In this document: positions 5,999-12,537 of the stretch, piece by piece
Numbering within the stretch: position 1 is the first letter of the stretch
Layout of the letters: each line of letters starts with the position of its first letter
From: Syntrophaceae bacterium UBA2192
GTDB lineage: Bacteria; Desulfobacterota; Syntrophia; Syntrophales; UBA2192
Assembly: GCA_002327315.1 (NCBI GenBank)
Contig: DCVI01000039.1
Span: forward strand, 26,243 to 39,265
Length of the DNA stretch: 13,023 nt
Direction of reading: 5' to 3'
Made by a program: the position numbers and the translations under genes
The notes under the pieces: model-generated
Seen by the model: only the letters and a program-made list of their open reading frames with translations
What the model was told of the DNA's origin: nothing
Databases searched by the model: none

Positions 5999-7989
5999 TA
6001 AAGAAAAAAATCCTCGTCGTGGACAACCACCCAATCATCCTGGAGTACATGTCCAAGTTCCTGAGCAAGGCCGGGCACGAGGTCCGCACCTCCGAGGACG
6101 GCCTGCACGCTCTGGACCTTCTGGAGATCTGGCGCCCCGACATCATCTTCGTGGATCTCATCATGCCCAACATCGACGGCAAGAAGCTCTGCCAGATCAT
6201 CCGGGCCATGCCCGAGATGAAGGACACCTACATCATCATCCTCTCGGCCGCCGCCGCCGAGGAGCAGCTCGACTTCCGCGCCATCGGGGCCAATGCCTGC
6301 ATCGCCAAGGGGCCGCTGGGCAAGATGGGCCAGTATGTCGCTGCCGCGCTCCACGAAGCCGAGCATCGGGGCACGCGGGACTTGCAGGAGCGCATCTTCG
6401 GTGTCGAGAACCTCTACTCGCGGCAGATCACGAAGGAGCTGCTCTCCATCTGGAAGCACTACGAGGTTGTGCTGGGGAGCCTCTCCGAGGGCATCCTGGA
6501 GATCACCCCCGGGGGCCGCATCGTCTTTGCGAACCCCGCGGCCATCACCCTCACCGGTATTCCCGAGGAGCGACTTCTGGCCTCGAGCGTGCTCGGCCTC
6601 TTCAACCCCAGGGAGAAGGACCTGGTGCGGGACATGATCGATCACGTGACGGCCGAGGCAAGCGTCGTGTCAGCCGACAGCCCCGTGAAGCTCAACGACC
6701 GGGAGTTCATGATCAAGCTCCTGCCGATCCGCGACGACATGAAGCGGACCCTCATCATGGTGCTCGACGACGTGAGCGAGCGCAAGCAGATCGAGACCCA
6801 GTTCCACCACGCACAGAAGATGGAGGCCGTTGGCACCCTGGCCGGCGGTATCGCCCATGACTTCAATAACCTCCTTATGGTCGTCCAGGGGAACATCTCA
6901 CTCATGCTCTTCGACCTGGACCCGAAACACCCCTTCTACGAGCGGCTCAAAAGCATCGAGAAGCAGGTCCAGAGCGGCTCGAGGCTCACGGCGCAGCTTT
7001 TGGGCTATGCCCGCAAGGGCCGCTACGAGGTCAAACCCATCGATCTGAACCTGCTGGTCCAGGAGGCCTGTGAAACCTTCAACCGGACGCGAAAGGAGAT
7101 CCTGATCCACCAGGAGCTCACCCGCGATCTCTACGCCATCGAGGCCGACGCCGGCCAGCTCGAGCAGGTCCTCATGAACCTCTTCGTCAATGCCGCCGAC
7201 GCCATGCCGGGCGGCGGGAGCCTCCTAGTCCGGACGGTCAATACGGACCACCATGCCATGATGGGAAAGCTCTACAACCCCAAACCGGGCAACTACGTCC
7301 TGCTCACCGTGACGGACTCCGGGACGGGCATGGACCGCAAGACCATGGAGCGGATCTTCGAGCCCTTCTTCACGACCAAGGAGATGGGGCGCGGGACGGG
7401 GCTGGGGCTGGCCTCCGTCTACGGAATCGTCAAGGGCCACGGCGGGTTCATCGATGTGGAATCGGAAAGGGGCAAGGGGACGACTTTCCGGATCTATCTC
7501 ACCGCGACGGACAAGCCTGTCGTGCGCAACGGCGCCGAGGTGCACGAGCCGATCAAGCGGGGCAACGAAACCATCCTGCTGGTCGACGATGAGCAGATGA
7601 TGCTCGAGATCGGCCGGGACCTGCTGCAGACCATGGGATACCGCGTCATTACGGCCCGAGACGGCGAGGAGGCCGTGGAGATCTACCGGGGACGGCGCAA
7701 CGAGATCGACCTCGTCCTGCTGGACATCGTCATGCCCAAGATGGGCGGGGGGCAGGCCTATGACTGCATGAAGGCGATGAACCCCGAGGTGAAGGTGCTC
7801 CTGCTCTCCGGGTATAGTATCGACGGGGAGGCGACTCAGATCCTCGAGCGGGGGTGCAACGGCTTCATCCAGAAGCCCTTCAATCTGGAGCAGCTCTCCC
7901 GGAGCGTCAAGGCGGTGCTCACCGGCAACGAGGTGCAAAAGAAGGGAAACGGAGGGGCAACGGGCCTCGCCAGAGGCATCCGGGCATAA
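5995..7989 (+). CDS. Hybrid histidine kinase, REC-PAS-HisKA-HATPase-REC (NtrB-like core)
   Basis: This is a 664-residue cytoplasmic kinase with receivers at both ends. REC1 (about 4-122): D10, phosphoacceptor D54 in FVDLIMPNIDG, Lys105 in AKGP instead of the usual KP. A PAS domain (about 152-265) follows, then an NtrB-type HisKA with GTLAGGIAHDFNN (His288), HATPase_c with NLFVNAADAMPGGG (395-408; N399), TDSGTGM (440-446), FEPFFTTKEMGRGTGLGL (455-472), and REC2 (about 525-645) with D531/D532, phosphoacceptor D577 in LLDIVMPKMGG and K627. An N-terminal receiver means another kinase or HPt can probably set its activity, while REC2 can act as internal acceptor. ATG 5995 is chosen because it forms an ATGA overlap with the diguanylate cyclase stop and has AAAGGA at a good distance; ATG 5986 would add three residues but has its Shine-Dalgarno too close. 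Confidence 0.95.
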   Translation: MIKKKILVVDNHPIILEYMSKFLSKAGHEVRTSEDGLHALDLLEIWRPDIIFVDLIMPNIDGKKLCQIIRAMPEMKDTYIIILSAAAAEEQLDFRAIGANACIAKGPLGKMGQYVAAALHEAEHRGTRDLQERIFGVENLYSRQITKELLSIWKHYEVVLGSLSEGILEITPGGRIVFANPAAITLTGIPEERLLASSVLGLFNPREKDLVRDMIDHVTAEASVVSADSPVKLNDREFMIKLLPIRDDMKRTLIMVLDDVSERKQIETQFHHAQKMEAVGTLAGGIAHDFNNLLMVVQGNISLMLFDLDPKHPFYERLKSIEKQVQSGSRLTAQLLGYARKGRYEVKPIDLNLLVQEACETFNRTRKEILIHQELTRDLYAIEADAGQLEQVLMNLFVNAADAMPGGGSLLVRTVNTDHHAMMGKLYNPKPGNYVLLTVTDSGTGMDRKTMERIFEPFFTTKEMGRGTGLGLASVYGIVKGHGGFIDVESERGKGTTFRIYLTATDKPVVRNGAEVHEPIKRGNETILLVDDEQMMLEIGRDLLQTMGYRVITARDGEEAVEIYRGRRNEIDLVLLDIVMPKMGGGQAYDCMKAMNPEVKVLLLSGYSIDGEATQILERGCNGFIQKPFNLEQLSRSVKAVLTGNEVQKKGNGGATGLARGIRA

Positions 7990-8014
7990 CGCCGCCACCC
8001 TGTGAGGGAAAAAC

Positions 8015-9166
8015 ATGTCAACGGGACCCATGGAAACCAGGGAAACTGCGCAGAGCAAGGGGACAATCCTGATCGTCGACGATCACCCCGTTAACGTCAG
8101 GCTGTTGGAAAAAATCCTGAAAAGTGCCGGCTACGGGACCCTTTCGGCCGAAAACGGGCCCACCGGAAGGGATCTTGCCGCCGCGTGCCTGCCGGATCTG
8201 ATCCTGCTGGACATCATGATGCCGGGAGAAAGCGGCTTCGAGTCCTGCGAGAAGCTGAAGAAGGATATGCGGACGGCCCACATCCCCATTGTTTTCCTGT
8301 CGGCCAAGACCGACACGGAGAGCAAAGTGACGGGGTTGAACCTCGGGGCCGTGGATTACATGACCAAGCCCTTCGACAAGACGGAGGTCCTCGCCCGGGT
8401 GGGCCGGCACCTCGAGACGAGGGACGCCTACCAGGGCATCATCGAGCTGCAGGCGGCAAAACTCAAGCAGGTCCAGGAGGCCCAGCAGGCGATCCTGCCC
8501 CGGCCGGTGGAGTTCCCCGGGGCGGTCTTCGGGGTGAACTACATCCCCATCATCGAAGCCGGCGGTGACTTTTATGACGTCTTTCCCGTGGGGGAGGGGA
8601 CCTTTGGCTATTTCGCCGCCGATGTCAGCGGGCACGACATCCGCGCCTCCTACAACACCTTTGCCCTGAAGGCCCTGATCAGCCAGAACACGGGACCGCT
8701 GATCCCGCCCGCAGAGACGATGCAGGTCATCAACCGGGTTTTCTCGAGCCTCATGAAAAACGGGGAGCACCTGACCGGCGTCTACGCGCGGCTCGACCGC
8801 CGGGCCTCGGAGCTCACCGTTGTCAATGCGGGCCATCCTCCGGTGCTCTATCTCACCGCAGGCGGGGAGATCCGGCCGCTGGCGGCCGAGGGCGACATCC
8901 TGGGCGTCTTCGAGGATGTCCTCTTTGAGCCGCTTTGCGTGAGCGTCAGCGGGGGAGACCGGTTCTTTCTTTTTACAGACGGCCTGCTGGAAGTCTTCGG
9001 GGAAGACCCCCGCAGCCGGGAGGAGGGGATCGACGCGCTCATGGCCTGCTGCGTGGAAACGCGGGAGCTCCCGATCGAAAAGGCCGTCAACGAGATCGTG
9101 TCGCTGATCTGTCCGGACCGGGGTCGCCTGCAGGACGATGTCCTGCTGCTCGGCGTGGAGGTGTGA
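8015..9166 (+). CDS. REC-PP2C (RsbU/SpoIIE-like) serine phosphatase response regulator
   Basis: This 383-residue regulator has an N-terminal receiver (about 16-135; VDDHPVN acidic pocket at 21-27, phosphoacceptor D66 in LLDIMMPGESGFE, K118 in TKPF), a short coiled linker (140-160, rich in Gln and Ala) and a PP2C/SpoIIE-type metal-dependent serine phosphatase domain (about 165-383). Metal-binding acidic residues are visible in GGDFYD (183-188), ADVSGHD (202-208), FTDGLLE (320-326) and QDDVLLLGVEV (373-383), with NAGHPPVLY (271-279) between. Family role: phosphorylation of the receiver switches on dephosphorylation of a phospho-STAS antagonist. The STAS protein and an RsbW-like kinase are the next two genes, so this gene very probably works on them. 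The ATG has GAGGG 7 nt upstream and lies 25 nt after the preceding kinase. Unlike HsbR of P. aeruginosa, this protein has no fused HATPase domain. Confidence 0.95.
   Translation: MSTGPMETRETAQSKGTILIVDDHPVNVRLLEKILKSAGYGTLSAENGPTGRDLAAACLPDLILLDIMMPGESGFESCEKLKKDMRTAHIPIVFLSAKTDTESKVTGLNLGAVDYMTKPFDKTEVLARVGRHLETRDAYQGIIELQAAKLKQVQEAQQAILPRPVEFPGAVFGVNYIPIIEAGGDFYDVFPVGEGTFGYFAADVSGHDIRASYNTFALKALISQNTGPLIPPAETMQVINRVFSSLMKNGEHLTGVYARLDRRASELTVVNAGHPPVLYLTAGGEIRPLAAEGDILGVFEDVLFEPLCVSVSGGDRFFLFTDGLLEVFGEDPRSREEGIDALMACCVETRELPIEKAVNEIVSLICPDRGRLQDDVLLLGVEV
9157..9161 (+). promoter_or_regulatory. Strong Shine-Dalgarno inside the 3' end of the phosphatase gene
   Basis: GGAGG lies 7 nt before ATG 9169, which opens a 33-codon frame ending at 9270. 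That frame overlaps the start of the RsbW-like gene in another frame. The site could also simply reflect the phosphatase codons for its last residues (VEV). Confidence 0.4.
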
Positions 9167-9217
9167 CGATGAGCCCGAGAGGGTCATCGGGACCGTATTT
9201 TGCAAAGGTCTGGCAGC

Positions 9218-9222
9218 AAGGA
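9218..9222 (+). promoter_or_regulatory. Ribosome binding site of the RsbW-like gene
   Basis: AAGGA lies 8 nt before ATG 9231 and is the reason for choosing that start over longer forms of the same frame. Confidence 0.6.
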
Positions 9223-9230
9223 CGGATTGC

Positions 9231-9650
9231 ATGGATGTTTTCGAGGTCGGCAGGGCACCGGGAATCCTGACGGTATTCCTTTCGCCGAAGCTCCGCTACA
9301 TTGACCGGGCAGGCGAGGAGACGGTGCGCTTCCTTGAGGAGAGCGGCGCGGGGGTCAGCCCCTTCGGCGTGTTGCTCATCATGAGGGAAGCCCTCACCAA
9401 CGCGGTGCTCTATGGAAGCCGCCACGAGGAGGATTCGAGGGTGAGATACAGTCTGAGCCTCGATGCCGGTACGCTCACCATGGAAGTGGAGGACGACGGC
9501 GACGGATTCGACTGGAAGAGCCGGACGTCGGAAGTGCCCGACATCACGTCGGAGTCCGGCCGGGGGATTGCGATCATGTCGGTCTATGCCTCCGGCTTTC
9601 AATACAACGAAAAGGGGAACCGGCTCGCCGTTTTCTGGCAGTGTGAGTGA
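9231..9650 (+). CDS. RsbW/SpoIIAB-like ATP-binding anti-sigma factor kinase
   Basis: This is a 139-residue single-domain GHKL ATPase, the usual size for RsbW-type kinases, which phosphorylate a serine in a STAS antagonist and bind a sigma factor or other target. Seen: the N-box REALTNAVLYGS (52-63; E53, N57), the G1 box EVEDDGDGF (85-93) and the G2 box ESGRGIAIM (108-116). There is no HisKA helix with a phosphoacceptor His, which separates it from histidine kinases. The start is ATG 9231 because AAGGA lies 8 nt upstream; the frame continues upstream to 9138 but overlaps the phosphatase gene and yields Cys-rich sequence unlike the family. It lies between the phosphatase and the STAS gene, as in partner-switching modules. 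No sigma factor is present in the window, so its target is unknown. Confidence 0.9.
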   Translation: MDVFEVGRAPGILTVFLSPKLRYIDRAGEETVRFLEESGAGVSPFGVLLIMREALTNAVLYGSRHEEDSRVRYSLSLDAGTLTMEVEDDGDGFDWKSRTSEVPDITSESGRGIAIMSVYASGFQYNEKGNRLAVFWQCE

Positions 9651-9694
9651 CGCCGCGAGCCCTCTGTCGTCGTGAAAACGATTGCACACGCATA

Positions 9695-9735
9695 CCCGCA
9701 GCGCCTGACGTGAGCGTGTCGAACGTTGCTGCGGG
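9695..9735 (+). other. Hairpin in the spacer before the STAS gene
   Basis: CCCGCAGC (9695-9702) pairs perfectly with GCTGCGGG (9728-9735) around a 25-nt loop that has a weak inner stem. It lies between the RsbW-like gene and the STAS gene. No U-run follows, so it is not a clear terminator; an mRNA processing or attenuation role is possible. Confidence 0.4.
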
Positions 9736-9830
9736 GGTTGCGAGCATAATAACGGATAACCCACTGCCTTGAGTTTCTAAATTCCTGGCACCTTGGAGCG
9801 AGGAATTTTAATCATGCAGACTGAACCAAC

Positions 9831-9836
9831 AGGAGG
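9831..9836 (+). promoter_or_regulatory. Consensus Shine-Dalgarno of the STAS gene
   Basis: A full AGGAGG lies 4 nt before ATG 9841. Spacing is short but complementarity is complete, and this supports the 100-residue form; a second, weaker site GAGGA (9800-9804) precedes the alternative ATG 9814. Confidence 0.55.
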
Positions 9837-9840
9837 TTTC

Positions 9841-10143
9841 ATGGAAGAGGCAATTAGAAAAGAAAAACAGACGATCATCGCACCGGGCAGGGACATTGTC
9901 GCCTCCTATGCCCAGGAGTTGCGGCGAAATCTGTGGTCCCTCATCGAGGAGGGCGTTACGGACGTGACGATCGATCTGTCCGGCGTGCAGATGATCGACT
10001 CCATCGGCCTCGGGGTGCTGATCGCGGCCCACAATTCGCTCAAGAAGAAGCAGGGCCGGCTCGCGATCACCAACGTGTCGAAGGAAATCCTGGGGCTGCT
10101 GAAGACCATGCGCCTCGATCGCCACTTCGACATCAAGGAATAA
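9841..10143 (+). CDS. STAS domain anti-sigma factor antagonist (RsbV/SpoIIAA-like)
   Basis: This is a 100-residue one-domain STAS protein. The hallmark is DLSGVQMIDSIGLGVLIAAH (45-64), matching the SpoIIAA/RsbV phosphorylation loop; Ser54, directly after the Asp, aligns with SpoIIAA Ser58 and is the expected site for phosphorylation by the RsbW-like kinase and dephosphorylation by the PP2C protein encoded just upstream. In its unphosphorylated form it should bind the kinase and free the kinase's target, or bind another partner such as a diguanylate cyclase as HsbA does in P. aeruginosa; which one applies here is inference. The start is set at ATG 9841, which follows a full AGGAGG by 4 nt; an in-frame ATG at 9814 with GAGGA 9 nt upstream would add nine residues. 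It is the last gene of the signalling cluster and follows a 190-nt gap. Confidence 0.93.
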   Translation: MEEAIRKEKQTIIAPGRDIVASYAQELRRNLWSLIEEGVTDVTIDLSGVQMIDSIGLGVLIAAHNSLKKKQGRLAITNVSKEILGLLKTMRLDRHFDIKE

Positions 10144-10201
10144 CTCGAGGCCCTGCCTGGCAGGGCAAGGTGTCCTGCCTCGACCGGAATCCCGGGTGAA
10201 C

Positions 10202-10267
10202 CCCCTGCAGGCGTGCTGCGCCCGCCTGCAGGGGAGGCCTGCCTGCTGCAGGCGACACTCCTCTTTT
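10202..10267 (+). terminator. Possible terminator: GCAGG hairpins and T-run after the STAS gene
   Basis: CCCCTGCAGGCG (10202-10213) pairs perfectly over 12 bp with CGCCTGCAGGGG (10223-10234), loop 9 nt. A second dyad GCCTGC-T-GCAGGC (10241-10253) follows, and CTCTTTT ends at 10267. The T-run is short and set about 10 nt from the second stem, so intrinsic termination is plausible but not certain. Confidence 0.4.
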
Positions 10268-10291
10268 CCCCCTGCCCCTCTTGCGTCCGCC

Positions 10292-10320
10292 TTGACATTC
10301 CCGATACGTTCATGCCACTA
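10292..10320 (+). promoter_or_regulatory. Possible sigma-70 promoter of the exporter genes
   Basis: A perfect -35 box TTGACA (10292-10297) lies upstream of the adaptor gene. At 17 nt spacing the -10 position reads CCACTA (10315-10320), a poor match, so the promoter would be weak or need an activator. About 150 nt of leader would precede the adaptor start. Confidence 0.3.
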
Positions 10321-10455
10321 AGTGTTTACTCCCCCGGGCCCCGTACCGTCGCGCTCCGCATCCCGGCAGTACGGCGCGGGAAGCCGGCAACATGAAAAGG
10401 ATGGCGAAAAGGGCCCGAATTGGGAATAATGGGCATAACCCAGGCCAGACCGATC

Positions 10456-10463
10456 GAGGAGGA
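10456..10463 (+). promoter_or_regulatory. Strong Shine-Dalgarno supporting a GTG start of the adaptor
   Basis: GAGGAGGA lies 5 nt before GTG 10469. The next in-frame Met codons lie inside or after the membrane anchor, so GTG is the credible start. Confidence 0.75.
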
Positions 10464-10468
10464 TTTCG

Positions 10469-11485
10469 GTGAAAAAGAAAAAGATCATCATTGGCGCATT
10501 CGTGCTTCTGCTGCTCGGGGCGGGACTCATGGTCTGGTTCGGTCAGCAGGGCATGAAAAAAGACGGGCTCTATTACTCGGGGACGGTCGAGGCTGCCACC
10601 ATCTCGAACCTCTCCTTCCAGGTCGCCGGGAAAGTGTTGAAGGTCCTCGTCACGGAGGGACAGCGCGTGGAAAAGGACCAGCCCCTTGCGGAGCTCGACG
10701 GCGCCGAGTTCGAGGCGGCCCGCGATCAGGCCAGGGCGACGCTCGACCGCTCGGAGCGGAGCCAGGACCAGGCGTCGGCGCTCTTGGAGGTCTACCGCAA
10801 GACCCTGCCCGATGATGTGGCACGAGCCGAGGCCGGTGTTGCCTCTGCCCGCGACGTGCTTACGGAAGCGCAGTCGAACAAGGAGCGTTACGATCAGCTC
10901 TACTCCAGGCAGGTCGTCTCCAAGAAGGAGTGGGAGACGGTGAAACTCAACTATGACACGGCGCGATCGAGGCTTGCCGAGGCCGAGGCCGTGCTGAGGC
11001 AGGCCAAGGGCAACCTGGGCCGGATCGGCGCCACCGAGAGCGAGGTGGAGGCTTCCCGGGCCCAGGCGGCGGCATCGAGAGCCGCCCTCGCGCAGGCCCG
11101 CATACAGCTGGACCGGACGCAGCTCCGGTCCCCCTTTGTGGGGATCGTGACGAGCAAGAACATCGAGCCCGGAGAGGTGGTGACCCCGACCAGGCAGGCC
11201 ATCACCCTCTCCGATTTCACTTCCGTCAAGGTGAAGATCTATGTCGGCGAGACGGAGATCGGAGGCGTGAAGCCGGGCCAGAAGGCCGACGTGAAGGTCG
11301 ACAGCCTTGCCGACAAGACGTTCGAGGGAACGGTAACATTCATTGCCTCGGAAGGGGAGTTCACCCCGAAGATCATCCAGACCCAGAAAGAGCGCGTGAA
11401 ACTCGTATACCTCGTGGAGGTGACCGTACCGAACCCGAGCCTGGAGCTCAAGACGGGAATGCCGGCGGATGCATGGTTGAAGTGA
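10469..11485 (+). CDS. HlyD/YbhG-like membrane fusion protein of an ABC exporter
   Basis: This is a 338-residue periplasmic adaptor anchored in the inner membrane. An N-terminal hydrophobic segment (about 6-25) after four lysines acts as uncleaved anchor. A half-lipoyl motif follows (YYSGTVEAATISNLSF, VAGKVLKVLVTEGQRVEKDQ; 36-71), then a long Ala/Glu/Arg-rich coiled-coil hairpin (about 80-215), the second lipoyl half with LRSPFVGIVTSKNIEPGEVV (219-238) and a beta-barrel part (about 250-338) with EFTPKIIQTQKERVKLVY (297-314), a stretch typical of YbhG-type adaptors. It should link the inner-membrane ABC pump to an outer-membrane channel. It starts with GTG; an excellent GAGGAGGA lies 5 nt upstream. 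The ATPase genes follow after 290 nt, an unusually wide gap for this operon type. The substrate cannot be told from the sequence. Confidence 0.94.
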   Translation: MKKKKIIIGAFVLLLLGAGLMVWFGQQGMKKDGLYYSGTVEAATISNLSFQVAGKVLKVLVTEGQRVEKDQPLAELDGAEFEAARDQARATLDRSERSQDQASALLEVYRKTLPDDVARAEAGVASARDVLTEAQSNKERYDQLYSRQVVSKKEWETVKLNYDTARSRLAEAEAVLRQAKGNLGRIGATESEVEASRAQAAASRAALAQARIQLDRTQLRSPFVGIVTSKNIEPGEVVTPTRQAITLSDFTSVKVKIYVGETEIGGVKPGQKADVKVDSLADKTFEGTVTFIASEGEFTPKIIQTQKERVKLVYLVEVTVPNPSLELKTGMPADAWLK

Positions 11486-11562
11486 GGCAGATGCCGCAGC
11501 AGGATTCTTCGTGCGAATGGACATTTTTCGACCGCTCTAAGGCTCGCTTCGCTGCAGACGCA

Positions 11563-11626
11563 TGGTTCGACAAGCTCACCATGACGTCGAGATTCGTGAT
11601 TGCGTCATCCCGAGCCTGTCGAGGGA
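11563..11626. repeat. REP-like imperfect inverted repeat
   Basis: Two 24-nt arms face each other: 11563-11586 (core TTCGACAAGCTCACCATGACG) and 11603-11626 (core CGTCATCCCGAGCCTGTCGA). By eye 17 of 24 positions pair, with TCGACA, GCTC and ATGACG fully paired. Each arm also has short self-complementary ends (GGT/ACC and CCC/GGG). The GAGCYTGTCGA core is like intergenic palindromic repeats seen in many GC-rich bacteria. It lies in the 290-nt gap (11486-11775) between adaptor and ATPase genes, which otherwise holds only a short frame at 11677-11763. Confidence 0.65.
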
Positions 11627-11775
11627 CGCCAAGAGCGGTTACCGACCGGGGGCGCATCCCGCAAGGAGGTGCGATCATGACATGCTCTTCCTTGCCGGGG
11701 AGCAACCGTTGGTTGCGACAAAAACGCCCAACTTCGACTTCAGAATCCCGCCGCGACATCTGACAGGATGGAGTG

Positions 11776-12537
11776 ATGAGGACAGGAAAGGCCATCATCG
11801 AAGTCGAGAATGTCTCGTGCCGGTTCGGGCAGGTCACGGCCGTTGAGGGCGTGACGCTGGCGATCGAGGAGGGGACGATCTTCGGCCTCGTCGGTTCCGA
11901 CGGGGCGGGCAAGTCGACGCTGCTCCGTATGATGGCCACCATGATTCCCCCGAGCGCGGGGAAGGTCGTCATGGGGGGGCTCGACGCCGTCGGGAAGCGC
12001 GGCGAGGTCAAGCGGCTCATCGGTTACATGCCCCAGCGGTTCGGTCTCTACCAGGATCTCACGGTGGACGAGAACCTCACCTTTTTCATGGACATCTTCG
12101 GGATCCCCCGCGCCGAAAGAACGAAGCGGCGGGAGCGCTATCTGGGCTTCTCCAACCTCCTGCCCTTTGCCGATCGCCCTGCGGGAAAGCTCTCCGGGGG
12201 AATGAAGCAGAAACTGGGTCTTGCCTGCGTGCTGGTGCACGAACCGCGGATCCTCATCCTTGATGAACCGAACAACGGGGTGGATCCCGTCTCCCGTCAG
12301 GAATTCTGGGAGATCCTCCTGGAGATGAAGCGCTCGGGGATGACGATCGTCGTCTCGACGGCATACCTCGACGAGGGCGAGAAGTGCGGCCGGCTCGCCC
12401 TGATGCACCGCGCCCGCATCCTGGCCGGCGGCTCGCCCGATGAGATCCGGTCGTCCTTCGCGAGTCTGGAGGACGCCATGATCCACCGCATCGAGGAAAC
12501 AGACGGAGCACTCGCCCGTGACAACGTCAAATCCTGA
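11776..12537 (+). CDS. ABC transporter ATP-binding protein (YbhF N-terminal-half type)
   Basis: This is a 253-residue ABC ATPase that would power the exporter of the upstream adaptor. Seen: Walker A GSDGAGKST (40-48), Q-loop MPQRFGLY (85-92; Q87), signature LSGGMKQ (139-145), Walker B ILILDEP (159-165) and D-loop NNGVDP (166-171). The H-loop His is replaced by Ala (VVSTAYLDE, A196), a change seen in N-terminal halves of YbhF-like tandem ATPases. The next gene encodes a second ATPase that looks like the C-terminal half, so the two probably form a heterodimer. The start is ATG 11776 with AGGA 7 nt upstream; a GTG at 11773 directly before it is also in frame. The 3' end overlaps the next gene by 20 nt, indicating coupled translation. 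Substrate unknown. Confidence 0.95.
   Translation: MRTGKAIIEVENVSCRFGQVTAVEGVTLAIEEGTIFGLVGSDGAGKSTLLRMMATMIPPSAGKVVMGGLDAVGKRGEVKRLIGYMPQRFGLYQDLTVDENLTFFMDIFGIPRAERTKRRERYLGFSNLLPFADRPAGKLSGGMKQKLGLACVLVHEPRILILDEPNNGVDPVSRQEFWEILLEMKRSGMTIVVSTAYLDEGEKCGRLALMHRARILAGGSPDEIRSSFASLEDAMIHRIEETDGALARDNVKS

Larger units (their letters stand above)
10144..10468. other. Intergenic region between signalling cluster and exporter
   Basis: This 325-nt non-coding stretch holds a 7-bp hairpin GCCCTGC/GCAGGGC (10150-10156 and 10160-10166), a 12-bp hairpin (10202-10234), a compact GCCTGC/GCAGGC dyad (10241-10253) followed by a short T-run, a TTGACA box (10292-10297), and a CCGTAC/GTACGG pair (10341-10346 and 10369-10374). 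It looks like the end of one transcription unit and the start of another. No gene with a credible start was seen in it. Confidence 0.6.

Noticed and set aside
9786..9800. TGGCAC box resembling the -24 element of a sigma-54 promoter before the STAS gene
   Set aside because: The expected GC of the -12 element is one base out of register and the site is almost on top of the ribosome binding site.
10144..10468. Possible c-di-GMP riboswitch before the exporter
   Set aside because: A cyclase lies nearby, but I could not find a conserved GEMM-type core by eye; only simple hairpins are visible.
11473..11763. 96-codon frame through the adaptor-ATPase gap
   Set aside because: It reads through the REP-like inverted repeat, starts inside the adaptor gene without a ribosome binding site, and has no domain.
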